In this document: piece by piece, positions 1-6,469 of the stretch
How the letters are laid out: the number at the start of each line of letters is the position of its first letter
Position numbering within the stretch: position 1 is the stretch's first letter
Origin: Dunaliella salina
Taxonomy: Eukaryota; Chlorophyta; Chlorophyceae; Chlamydomonadales; Dunaliellaceae
Direction of reading: 5' to 3'
Assembly: GCA_002284615.2 (NCBI GenBank)
Contig: MU070084.1
Span: forward strand, 1-13,044
Length of the DNA: 13,044 bases
Program-made: the position numbers and the translations under genes
The notes under the pieces: generated by a model
What the model was told of the DNA's origin: nothing
What the model saw: the letters and a program-made list of their open reading frames with translations, nothing else
Database searches by the model: none

Positions 1-798
1 GCACAAGCATCCAGTATGGAATGTGGTCCAGCAATCTCCAAGGGAGGGTCAGGAGGATCCTGAAGAAGCAGGAGGGAGGTTCATGGGCACAGGGAGGTTC
101 TGGGAGCCGCTCCGTGTATTTTTCACTACCATTTGGGCTTGGGGCCATGCCCGGTTGCATCATGTCATTGTGAACTGTGTTTTTGCTGGTATCAGAAGGA
201 NATGTAACATCAGAGGCCCCCTCGCCAGGAAGGTGTATCGGCAACCTGCAATTAACGGGAAATTTTCCTAAGTGTTGAAATTTGGGAAAATTTTGCCAGG
301 GGTTCCCCCCTCCCTTCCGGGAAGGTAAATTTTTGAAAGGGGGGTTATGGCTGGTAGGGGTAGGTGTGGGGGCAGTAGGGGAGTTGCGGGGTGCAGAGGT
401 GGATGCTTTCATGATGGTGCAGAGTGCAGAGCGTGCTGCCTTCCGTTTGGCCGGTCTTCCTTTGATGTGCNTTGCTGCACGCATAAGGAGCAGGGTTGTG
501 GAGTTAATTTTGGCCTTGCGTGTCGGAGCTTGAACATGGAAATGGATGTGCACAGCTGCCAGAAGAAAGGCTGCCTTGTGCTTTTGGGCTTGTGCGTTAC
601 TGCTGCATTTGTGCTTAGGATAGGCATTACAGGAAGATTTGCTAGTATGTAAGTGGCATGGGTGGCCCATGCATGTGTGGGGCTGTGTGGGAGTAGATGA
701 GTCTACAGTATCCGTGCTGGCTTGGGCTGTTGTCTGCAATTGATGACATTGGAAGGTCGCCATCTTCCCTTGGTCCGGTTCCATCTTTGGTATCTACC
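1..798. other. Non-coding stretch, no gene recognised
   Basis: I recognise no gene here. Reading frames are short and overlap on both strands without a conserved motif, and Ns stand at 201 and 471. Between about 260 and 345 there are several short A/T blocks flanked by G or C runs (GGGAAATTTTCC and GGGAAAATTTT). The stretch 330-400 is G-rich on the plus strand. A short perfect hairpin lies at 656-672. Confidence 0.5.
656..672. repeat. Short perfect hairpin, GCATGGG stem
   Basis: GCATGGG (656-662) pairs with CCCATGC (666-672) around a 3-base loop. The same stem heptamer recurs in the larger hairpin at 870-900, so the two may be related. No function can be assigned. Confidence 0.5.
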
Positions 799-840
799 AA
801 GGTTCAGCTGTAAGGCACCAAGCTTCAGCTGCAAGGCACG
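799..840. repeat. 21-bp tandem repeat, two copies plus a decayed third
   Basis: Two adjacent 21-bp units (799-819 and 820-840) share the core TTCAGCTGYAAGGCAC. A decayed third unit (GAGCTTGTAAAGCAGG) follows at about 841-856 and ends at an N (858). A 21-bp unit keeps the reading frame and gives a repeating ALQLKLG-like heptapeptide on the minus strand. This follows from the unit length and is not evidence of a gene. Confidence 0.6.
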
Positions 841-869
841 GAGCTTGTAAAGCAGGANTGATTGAAGGG

Positions 870-900
870 GCATGGGCCTGCCGTGGCAGAAGGCCCATGC
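870..900. repeat. Inverted repeat / hairpin
   Basis: GCATGGGCC (870-878) pairs perfectly with GGCCCATGC (892-900). TGC/GCA pairing extends the stem inward, with a short asymmetric bulge at 889-891. It shares its outer stem with the hairpin at 656-672. It could be a foldback relic or chance in a GC-rich patch. Confidence 0.5.
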
Positions 901-1370
901 ACACAAAGCAGAAAGATTATGATGCAAACGTATGTACGAACAACTGTGTGTGTGACTGGGTGAAACGCGCGGATGAGCGCAGGGTACTGGGGAATCCACC
1001 CGGTGCACCTTCGAAGGTTGTGATGAGTTCCAAGCGTCGGTATACCCTGCTCGCTGGTTACCCTCTGGTAGTGATAAATCAATTCTCGGGTTCCCATCTC
1101 GAAGGTGCGTTGGGTCCGTCTGGCTCGTGCTGGTATGCGTGCAAGCACAGATGCAAGCAAACGCAAAGACCAGCAAAGGCAAGACTTGCCTTTTTCATCC
1201 TTCTCCCTCCCTCATAAGGCTAAGGTGGAGTTCTTTCGGGTGTCTGCCAGCACTCAGAGAGCTGCCATGACCGGCAGCTCACCCGCGCGCCGACTCCAAC
1301 TGAGGCGCAAGCCAAAAGATGGAGTGCTGTATTTTTGATGGAATTCAATTTTTTTCAGGTGATCAGACTA
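901..1370. other. CpG-rich patch, no gene recognised
   Basis: Between about 960 and 1140 CpG is clearly denser than in the flanks (ACGCGCGG, GAGCGC, TTCGAAGG, AGCGTCGG, CTCGAAGGTGCG), and again at 1284-1315. On the minus strand 825-1166 is open and its middle reads like protein (TFEMGTRELIYHYQRV), but I recognise no family. CACCTTCGA (1006-1014) and TCGAAGGTG (1099-1107) are inverted copies. It may be a fragment of an unrecognised exon or a CpG-rich repeat; I do not call a gene. Confidence 0.3.
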
Positions 1371-1788
1371 GGTGGATCCCTGAACTTGATGCATATGTGA
1401 TGCCCCTTCTGTTAGTGCTCCAGTCTAGACTGGAGATCTCTGCTTATGTCAGGAAGATGAACCCTCTCATTCTTCTCCTGTCTTTGACTATGTTGCTGCT
1501 TCTTCAAAAATGCTGAGATGAGCACAATGTCCCATGTATTCTAATGTTTTGCATGGGTTTGTAATAGACTGGTGCAAGGCAATGAACAAAATCCCAGTTT
1601 GGTTTTTATCCTGGCCGTAACCAGCTGCAACCCAAGTTCATTTTTAGGCACCTGAGATACGCAGCGCAGGCAAGAAAACCTCCTTGGATTTTGGCGGCTT
1701 TCACCAATTTCAAGCAGGCCTGCGACGCGATCCCTAGGAATAAATGCTGGGAACACCTCCAGCATATTTGCATGCCAGTGCACATTTT
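1370..1788 (+). pseudogene. LINE reverse transcriptase fragment, fingers to motif A, inactivated
   Basis: Homology to non-LTR reverse transcriptase is spread over two frames. From 1465 the frame reads SHSSPVFDYVAA, matching the fingers motif SPGFDxVAA. After an in-frame TGA at 1519 it reads YSNVLHGFVIDWCKAMNKIP (1537-1596). It then slips by one base near 1590 into QFGFYPGRNQLQPKF (1595-1639), RT block 2. Motif A follows at 1700-1735 as FTNFKQACDAIPR. The first position of the usual DFxxAY/FD is Asn (codon 1706-1708) where the family has its catalytic Asp, so the copy could not polymerise even with its frames intact. The stretch between block 1 and YSNVL is far shorter than in the family, indicating an internal deletion. 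The part before 1465 (WIPELDAYVMPLL) is a weaker match. The open frame runs on to 1978 through a local triplication. Start and end are approximate. Confidence 0.75.
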
Positions 1789-1867
1789 GGGAGGACCTCC
1801 AGCATATCTGCATGCCATTGCACATCTGGGAAGACCTCTAGCATGTTTGCATGCCTGCGCACGTGTT
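1749..1867 (+). repeat. 39-40 bp tandem triplication inside the RT fragment
   Basis: Three consecutive units, 1749-1788, 1789-1827 and 1828-1867, share GGGARSACCTCYAGCATRT, then TTGCATGCC, then GCAC. The first unit encodes WEHLQHICMPVHIL, which fits the RT segment that normally follows motif A (WxHLQxxxMPxxLL). The other two are therefore copies made by tandem duplication within an already integrated RT sequence. The two later units have diverged from the first at several positions. Confidence 0.8.
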
Positions 1868-2295
1868 GGCTGTCACCAAAAATCTGTTGTCTCCTCCCTT
1901 GTTTGCTTCACCATGGACAAGACGGAGCAGATGCAATGCATGTTTGACAGATCCTTGCAATTGCACAACCAGGCTTGACAGTTAGTGTTGTCGAGTAGAT
2001 GAATCATTACAAATCCTGTGCAGGCTCCCACTTGCCAACACCTCAATATCCTTCCGGGGAGGATCAACTATCCAATACAGACCCCTTAGGGTGCCAGGGC
2101 ATGCATTTTACCGGCAATAGCAACATGTTGCAGCAGCTGAGCGTGTGGTTCCCATTTTCCGTGCTGGCTGCAGCTGTCAATGTGTGAGACAATCGCACAA
2201 GACCATGACCATGACCAGTCTTTCAGGTACCATCTTGCTCTCTGTTGCTGAACCTGTCTGCTTGTCGTGCTTCTCTCAGTCTGAACTTCGTGGTG
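1868..2295. other. Spacer between retroelement pieces
   Basis: The RT-frame reading stays open to 1978, but the peptide after 1867 no longer resembles RT. From 1979 to 2295 I find no protein motif, RNA gene or repeat that I can name. It may be further decayed retroelement sequence, since it lies between two recognised pieces, but nothing in it shows this directly. Confidence 0.4.
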
Positions 2296-2402
2296 GGGGG
2301 GTCATATGGTCAGCGCACCTATGTGGCCCCTTTTCCTTAATTGATGTAGGGAGGGTTTCTCTGCCTACGTAGCTTTTCTCTTCTTTTTCTTTTCTTTCTT
2401 CC
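2296..2402 (+). repeat. Copy 1 of the retroelement 3'-terminal sequence
   Basis: CCCCTTTTCCTTAATTGATG, then TAGGGAGGGTTT, CTGCCTACGTAG and a polypyrimidine run form a clear copy of the sequence that follows the stop codon of the endonuclease-like frame at 5427-5545. The best-conserved core, TTTCCTTAATTGATGTRGGG, is shared by all three copies in the window. Similarity upstream to about 2296 is weaker. No coding part of the element is visible next to this copy, so it is either a very short 5'-truncated insertion or the end of a decayed one. RT-like sequence starts about 10 bp after its pyrimidine tail. Confidence 0.7.
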
Positions 2403-2412
2403 TTTACCATGG

Positions 2413-3072
2413 GCTGGAAGGCAACCCATACTCTGCTGTGGCTGACTGAAACGTATGTCATTCCTGCAAGCGTGTATGCAAGCCAAATCTGGGGAGCTTG
2501 GCCCATGAAGGACATGAAGGAGGGTGCTTAAATGGACTGCCCGCTGCAGACAGGTCACCTCTGGTTCTTGAAGCAAATGCTGGGCGGGTTAATTGGAAAG
2601 TATTGAGGGCGTATGGGTAGGAACCATTGCAGCTTTATTGGTTCAGATCTCTCTAAAGCGGCACAAGGTTTTACAGCTCTCTTTTGTGTGCACCAGTACG
2701 ATCGTGAGGAAGGTGCTGCATGCTGATAGGGCGTTGAGCATTGTTCTTGGAGTGGAATGCTGGACACCTGAAGTCTCGACTGCATTAGATGGGCTGCAAA
2801 GGAGTGAATTGTATGAATCTGTGCATAAGGGTTAGAGTCTCCATGTTAGAAAGGCTTGCACACACGGCTCTATAGGGTCCGAAATCATTTGGACAGCGCT
2901 GAGTCCTGGGGTCACAATCACAAGCAGGCTACTTATTTTTGTTGGATTGCTTCTCCTCTCAACCCGGTTAGTGCTGAGGCTGCGCCTTACAAGGCCTTCA
3001 CGTATGTCAGATGATGTATTACAGGTGTTACAGAATATCAGTCAAGAAGTACGACTGCTAGGCTGCATGTGA
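2413..3072 (+). pseudogene. Decayed LINE RT thumb and C-terminal fragment
   Basis: The frame at 2439 reads WLTETYVIPASVYASQIWG, aligning with WLGKTYVVPAGLYAGQVWG of the younger element at about 3936-3992. After several frame changes and stops, TIVRKVLHAD...CWTPEVSTALDGLQRSEL matches ETLRSVLKAD...CWTxQVLDAFQGLRRCDS of the same element. A 17-nt identity, TTTATTGGTTCAGATCT, links 2634-2650 to 4134-4150 at the same place in the protein. Further on, KQATYFCWIASPLNP and LQVLQNIS match the KLATYQTLFAVPF and HVVRNVS regions of the young copy. Length and order of blocks agree with the family, but no single frame is open for more than about 80 codons, so this is an old, dead copy. It differs enough from the 3456-4934 element to be a sister subfamily. 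Confidence 0.8.
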
Positions 3073-3134
3073 TGTAATGTAATATACAGATGGGAGAGGG
3101 CTTGTTGGCTGACTGGTGTGAATGGTCACTATGA

Positions 3135-3455
3135 TCTACTGCCCTTCACATCTTATCAGGATGCAAAAATTCAACCATGTCTGGTATGGTAACTGAGCGA
3201 CACAATATTGCCAGCAGAATCCTCCTGAAAGCCATCAGCAAAGGCCCTCTTGGGGCAGGTATTGCCTCCATGGACATTGGCAGAGCAGACTGTCTTGCCT
3301 TGCAAGACTTACAGATCCCAGAACATGCTACTAATAGGACCCTCCCCAAATATATTTTTCCGCGCCGCTTCCCTGATAAGAATAGGCTCACTTCCAGCCG
3401 GCCTGATGCTCTATTAGTTGTTCCCCTGAAAAGGGCGCCAAGGTCTAATCCTCGT
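3135..3455 (+). pseudogene. Retroelement zinc-knuckle / endonuclease-like domain, 5' half
   Basis: The frame is open from just after a TGA at 3132-3134. It begins ALHILSGCKN and continues MVTERHNIASRILLKAISKG. This H-I-L-x-x-C then R-H-N order resembles the knuckle ahead of the restriction-endonuclease-like domain in R2/NeSL-type LINEs. Later come LALQDLQIPEHATNRTLPK and, at 3393-3422, SSRPDALLVV, whose Pro-Asp (3402-3407) fits the first half of a PD-(D/E)xK site. The frame is cut at 3455 by the insertion of a LINE and resumes at 4947. The first ATG is 3177, but the homologous reading begins before it, so no true start is present and the element is 5'-truncated or lost upstream. The endonuclease assignment rests on motif pattern only. 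Confidence 0.7.
3444..3455 (+). repeat. Target-site duplication, 5' copy
   Basis: TCTAATCCTCGT lies directly before the first base of the inserted LINE and is repeated exactly at 4935-4946. Both copies are in the same codon phase of the interrupted frame (Ser-Asn-Pro-Arg). The length of 12 bp is usual for LINE insertion by target-primed reverse transcription. Confidence 0.9.
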
Positions 3456-3456
3456 A

Positions 3457-3834
3457 AAGCAGGGGTGCCCTTTATCCCCTCTGCTTTTTTCTCTGTATGT
3501 GAATGACATCGATGAAATTGCGGAAAGGGTGCAAGGTGCTGTCACAGGTACAGCTGAGTTCCATGTGACGCACATGTTGTATGCTGATGACCTGACTCTG
3601 ATGGCCAATGATCCTCATGCTTTGCAGACCATGCTGAACCGCTTACATGCGTATGCTCAGCGGAAGCACTTAATCATCAACACCGCTAAGTCGGAGGTAG
3701 TTCACTTTAATTCCTCAGGGTCAGATCTGCCTGTTTTTCATGTTGGGGGGGTGCCACTGGCACACAAGGAGTCTTTCAAGTACCTCGGCATGATGTTTAA
3801 ACTAAAAATTTCACAAGCGCATGAGCATGACTAA
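3457..3834 (+). pseudogene. LINE reverse transcriptase, palm part (truncated)
   Basis: The reading starts at the truncation point with KQGCPLSPLLFSLYVNDIDE (3457-3516), the conserved block before the catalytic centre. HMLYADDLTLMAND follows, with the YADD catalytic box at 3580-3591. INTAKSEVVHF and SFKYLGMMF (3772-3798), the usual blocks D and E of LINE RTs, follow in the right order and spacing. The frame then runs into a stop at 3832-3834 after KLKISQAHEHD, which is unlike the family. The family reading continues one frame over at MTKSSEHA, so a single indel lies between about 3799 and 3820. The first in-frame ATG (3499) is internal to the domain and is not a real start. Confidence 0.9.
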
Positions 3835-4915
3835 GTCCTCTGAGCATGCTACTGGTCCGTTCATGGCGTCTGCTTTTCGGGTCCGTCAATTTATTCGTGA
3901 GCACTCTTTGGCAAATAGGCCATATGTCTCTCTGTGGCTTGGGAAGACGTATGTGGTTCCGGCTGGACTGTATGCAGGGCAGGTGTGGGGAACTGAGTAC
4001 ATTAAAGAGGGCAAGGAGTTTGTGAGTGACCTGCAAGTGCGGCACATGAGTTATCTAAAAAGCACGCTGGGTGTCAAACGTACCACTCCAAACTGGGCTG
4101 TTTTGCGGGAGTGTGGTCATGAGCCGCTCCAGTTTTATTGGTTCAGATCTGTTGTTAAAATGTATAATAGCATGCTCAGGTCCAATAGCGAGACGCTGAG
4201 AAGCGTGCTGAAAGCGGATCTGAACATTCATTCTCGTGAGCCTTCTTGCTGGACTGCNCAAGTTTTAGATGCCTTTCAAGGATTGCGGCGCTGTGATTCC
4301 TTTGTTGAAGCTGTGCGGCAGGGTACACCTATTTCTATTCAAGAGTTCACTGCTGANCTAAGGCACAGGTNGCGNGCAGTGTGGAGAGATGTTGAGGGAG
4401 TAAACCCTCGGGAGACTTACAGTAAATTGGCAACCTATCAAACTTTGTTTGCAGTGCCTTTTGACCACAATGTGCGAGCCCCAGCCCGCTTACCGAGACA
4501 CATGCATTTGGATCAGTCTCAACATGTCGTAAGGAATGTTAGCCGTTTCAGACTTCGGGCACACAGGTTGAAGGTAGAGACAGCGGCTTGGGATTCTCGA
4601 ACCTCTCTCGTGTGTGATTGCTGCTCTAGTGCTGAGATTCAGTATGAAGTCCATGCCCTTTTGACGTGCAGAAACGCAGCTGTTTGTGATCTGAGGAGAA
4701 AGTATGCTTACCTGTTCAACTGCTTCTCAGGTGTTTTTTCAATGGAACAACCTTATTTACAGCAAGTTAGTGTCCAGGGTGTGCAGGATTTCCTCTTGCA
4801 ACACAACAACAAGCTTTATTTGTTTATTTCTGAGCTTATGGATATTATGTTGGCTGGCGAGGACCAGTCACAGGCTGATCAGTCGAACAATCTGGCTGAA
4901 GGTCCCCAAATGTAA
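3821..4915 (+). pseudogene. LINE reverse transcriptase, thumb and CCHC C-terminus
   Basis: This reading of 364 codons continues the RT after the frameshift. MTKSSEHATGPFMASAFRVR joins directly to the palm in the family, and WLGKTYVVPAGLYAGQVWG, LGVKRTTPNWAVLRECGHEP and LQFYWFRSVVKMYNSML follow in the thumb/connection region. Near residues 222-250 lies PRHMHLDQSQHVVRNVSRFR. A zinc knuckle C265-x2-C268-x9-H278-x4-C283 (codons 4613-4669) follows and resembles the CCHC knuckles seen after RT in many LINEs. The tail ends LAGEDQ...LAEGPQM. The stop TAA (4913-4915) is the start of the TAAATC tail. N bases fall at 4258, 4357, 4371 and 4375. The ATG at 3821 is internal to the ancestral protein. Confidence 0.9.
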
Positions 4916-4940
4916 ATCTAAATCTAATTCTAAATCTAAT
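4913..4940 (+). repeat. Hexanucleotide 3' tail, (TAAATC)n
   Basis: Units are TAAATC (4913-4918), TAAATC (4919-4924), TAATTC (4925-4930), TAAATC (4931-4936) and TAAT, running into the target-site duplication. The last TCTAAT can belong to either tail or target. Such overlap is expected where the tail anneals to the nicked target. The tail replaces the poly(A) of mammalian L1, and there is no separate 3' untranslated region. Confidence 0.85.
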
Positions 4941-4946
4941 CCTCGT
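4935..4946 (+). repeat. Target-site duplication, 3' copy
   Basis: TCTAATCCTCGT is identical to 3444-3455. It marks the end of the inserted LINE and the return of the interrupted frame (Ser-Asn-Pro-Arg, then YELRS). Confidence 0.9.
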
Positions 4947-5426
4947 TATGAATTGAGAAGTACAGGGGGGCGCTGGGGGAGCAGGGCGGACTCAGCGCCA
5001 GCCACAGCCACTCCACCAATACTCAAGGCTCGTGACCCCAGTCAGCTCCACCCAGATCAGAGGCACATCCACCTTGTTGAAGTCAAATACTGTGAGGACA
5101 CCCGGCCCAACAGCCAGCTTGAGGCCTCCAAGCTGCAGCACTGCGAACTTTGTCGTCATTTTTCCGGGGCCTCAGCTCAAGTCACCCTCCATACTATCCT
5201 GCTAGGTGTGGGAGGAGTCATCTATACCCCTCACACATTGGAGCCTCTTAAGGAGCTTGGTCTTGACACTTTCAAGGCCACTAAGCTTGTTAGGAAGCTT
5301 CATGCTCATTCTGTCATGTATGCCTACAAATTTGCCAGCACCAGACGCGCTCTTGAGAAGACCTTTTTCAACTCTCAACAAGGTCAGGCATGGGATACTG
5401 CCAGTAACCCACTTGATCCCCACTGA
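4947..5426 (+). pseudogene. Retroelement endonuclease-like domain, 3' half
   Basis: This is the continuation of the frame broken at 3455, in the same phase. After a low-complexity linker of about 40 residues it reads HIHLVEVKYCEDTRP (5061-5105). The E-V-K (5079-5087) fits the second half of a PD-(D/E)xK nuclease site. Without the insert it lies about 60 residues after the Asp of SSRPD, which is a long but possible spacing. Next come LEASKLQHCELC, TLHTILLGVGGVIYTPHTLE and KLVRKLHAHSVMYAYKFAST. The protein ends SNPLDPH with TGA at 5424-5426. A second copy of the last 47 codons lies inverted at 6590-6736. Relation to R2-type restriction-like endonucleases is inferred from the motif pattern; the fold was not tested. 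Confidence 0.75.
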
Positions 5427-5545
5427 CTTTCTCCTTCTGCTTCTTTTGGTGAAGTGGATACATGGTGCCTCGGCTCTAGGTGTCCCCTTTTCCTTAATTG
5501 ATGTGGGGAGTGTTTTCACTGCCTGCGTAGTTTTTATTTTTCTTT
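5427..5545 (+). repeat. Copy 2 of the retroelement 3'-terminal sequence
   Basis: This sequence directly follows the stop codon of the endonuclease-like frame, so it is that element's 3' untranslated end. It contains TTTTCCTTAATTGATGTGGG, then GTGTTTTCACTGCCTGCGTAG and a T-rich pyrimidine run ending near 5545. Copies are at 2296-2402 (same strand) and 6470-6590 (opposite strand). Conservation in this non-coding end is as high as in the adjacent coding part, so it may serve as the reverse transcriptase recognition site. Confidence 0.8.
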
Positions 5546-5880
5546 TCTACATGGTGTGCAAAACCAGAAACATGCCCTTCGCCTGTTTACTACATGCAGT
5601 TGTGCCATTATTTGTGCCCTTTGGGACAATTATGATCACCTTTTCTTTGATGAATCTCCTCAGACGACAATGTCCCTTTGTCAAGCTGGTTTTAATGATT
5701 TCGAGGTAAGCTAAGCTATGAAGATGTTTGTGTAAAAAACGACCATCTTCTCGAGCTGGATTCAAATCAACAATTTCCTTTATGATAAAATGGACGTTGT
5801 TGGCTGGCAATGACCAGCAGCAAAAGGAGTCAAGCCACCCCCTGGCTGAAGGCCAAAACCTGAAACTGAACTCTCTAAGT
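5546..5880 (+). pseudogene. Decayed LINE C-terminus and tail
   Basis: Mixed frames give the CCHC and post-knuckle region of the LINE family. CAIICALWDNYDHLF matches AAVCDLRRKYAYLF of the young element. From 5799 the reading LAGNDQQQKESSHPLAEGQ matches LAGEDQSQADQSNNLAEGP with no gap. At DNA level 5799-5852 aligns without gaps to the corresponding 54 bases before 4911, with 34 identical by my hand count. It is followed by a decayed tail, TGAAACTGAACTCT. Stops and frameshifts occur throughout. The piece begins directly after the pyrimidine run of the element at 4947-5545; its 5' limit is uncertain. Confidence 0.65.
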
Positions 5881-6187
5881 TAGACTGCTACAGACGTAGA
5901 AATCCACATGGGAACAAGGTCGCATTGCACATGCTTTTAATGGTGTGGAATAATACTTCATAATGGCTGTCCCAGCTTGGTTGAGTCTGGGGGAGGCAAT
6001 TCTAGGGTAATCGGATTTCTTGAATTCTCAGTTCCTCGGGGAACCTTTCCTTTACACATGCAGCCTGTGCAGGCCACTGTTTTCTTATGTAAGAAAGAAA
6101 AGCTTCTTTGAAGGAAAAGAAAACACATTGACTCACAAGTGCCATGAGTCCTGTCCACCATAACATATGAGACAGGACAGGCTACTA
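5881..6187. other. Spacer with a small hairpin, no gene recognised
   Basis: There is no protein family or RNA gene that I can name. TCCTGTC and GACAGGA near 6150-6176 form a 7-bp stem around about 15 bases. The region lies between plus-strand and minus-strand retroelement remnants, so a rearrangement or insertion boundary is likely within it, but no junction can be read. Confidence 0.4.
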
Positions 6188-6325
6188 GTAATAGGGACCT
6201 GGAGGGTTACTTGAAGCACCTGGCTCTAGAACCCGGATGTGGGCCTGCAGTTCTCTTGTTTTCAATAGCACGACGCGTGGAGACAAGCTCACGGGCATAT
6301 CAGAACAGGATGAGCGTGAAGTTGT
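6188..6325 (-). pseudogene. Decayed C-terminus of the endonuclease-like element, minus strand
   Basis: Reading the minus strand from 6325 downwards gives a frameshifted version of the KLHAHS...Y(A)...LVSTRRA segment (ELVSTRRAIENK). A frame change follows, and then VLEPGASSNPPGP, which lines up with the ASNPxDPH end of the copies at 5426 and 6590. The IENK and LEPGASSNPP variants differ from the other two copies, so it belongs to another subfamily. No 3'-terminal core follows it. It is short and broken, and the limits are approximate. Confidence 0.55.
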
Positions 6326-6469
6326 TGCTCAGAGCATGCATAGTAGCACGTTGGTGATGATTTGATTGTTACTATGGCGATTCAGCCCTAGTTGCTTGAA
6401 TTGCCTCAGGGTATGCTCATTATAAATGGCTCCTCATTTATCTCATGTATATAATGCCCTTTTTTGGGC

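Larger units (their letters stand above)
3456..4934 (+). mobile_element. 5'-truncated non-LTR retrotransposon (LINE), nested insertion
   Basis: The insertion is 1479 bp and is bounded by a perfect 12-bp target-site duplication. It starts within the reverse transcriptase, immediately before the QGCPLSP motif, and ends in a TAAATC hexamer tail. It contains the RT palm with YADD, the thumb, and a C-terminal CCHC knuckle. Everything upstream (any endonuclease, ORF1 and the first RT blocks) is missing, as in most LINE copies, so the endonuclease type cannot be read from this copy. Apart from one frameshift near 3799-3820 and four N bases, its coding sequence is open throughout, making it the best-preserved and probably youngest element here. 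It sits inside an older retroelement frame in the same orientation. Confidence 0.9.

Noticed and set aside
1749..1867. CRISPR-like array
   Set aside because: The three units are directly adjacent without spacers, and they arise from RT coding sequence in a eukaryotic context.
4913..4940. Telomere-like repeat
   Set aside because: TAAATC units resemble plant or algal telomere repeats only loosely, and their place between an RT stop codon and a target-site duplication explains them as a LINE tail.
4704..4946. A reading from 4704 continuous with the endonuclease-like frame
   Set aside because: The 4704-4934 part lies in the wrong frame of the inserted LINE. Only 4935 onwards belongs to the endonuclease-like protein.
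5202..5709. Other-frame readings across the endonuclease-like 3' end (plus 5206-5709, minus 5202-5519)
   Set aside because: They are shadows of the frame ending at 5426 and of its non-coding 3' sequence. The similarity of the plus reading to the minus-strand 6520-6732 reading comes from the inverted repeat.
5755..5775. tRNA T-arm-like sequence GGATTCAAATCA (also GGTTCGAGAGACC near 12440)
   Set aside because: No matching acceptor, D-arm or anticodon arm can be placed around them.
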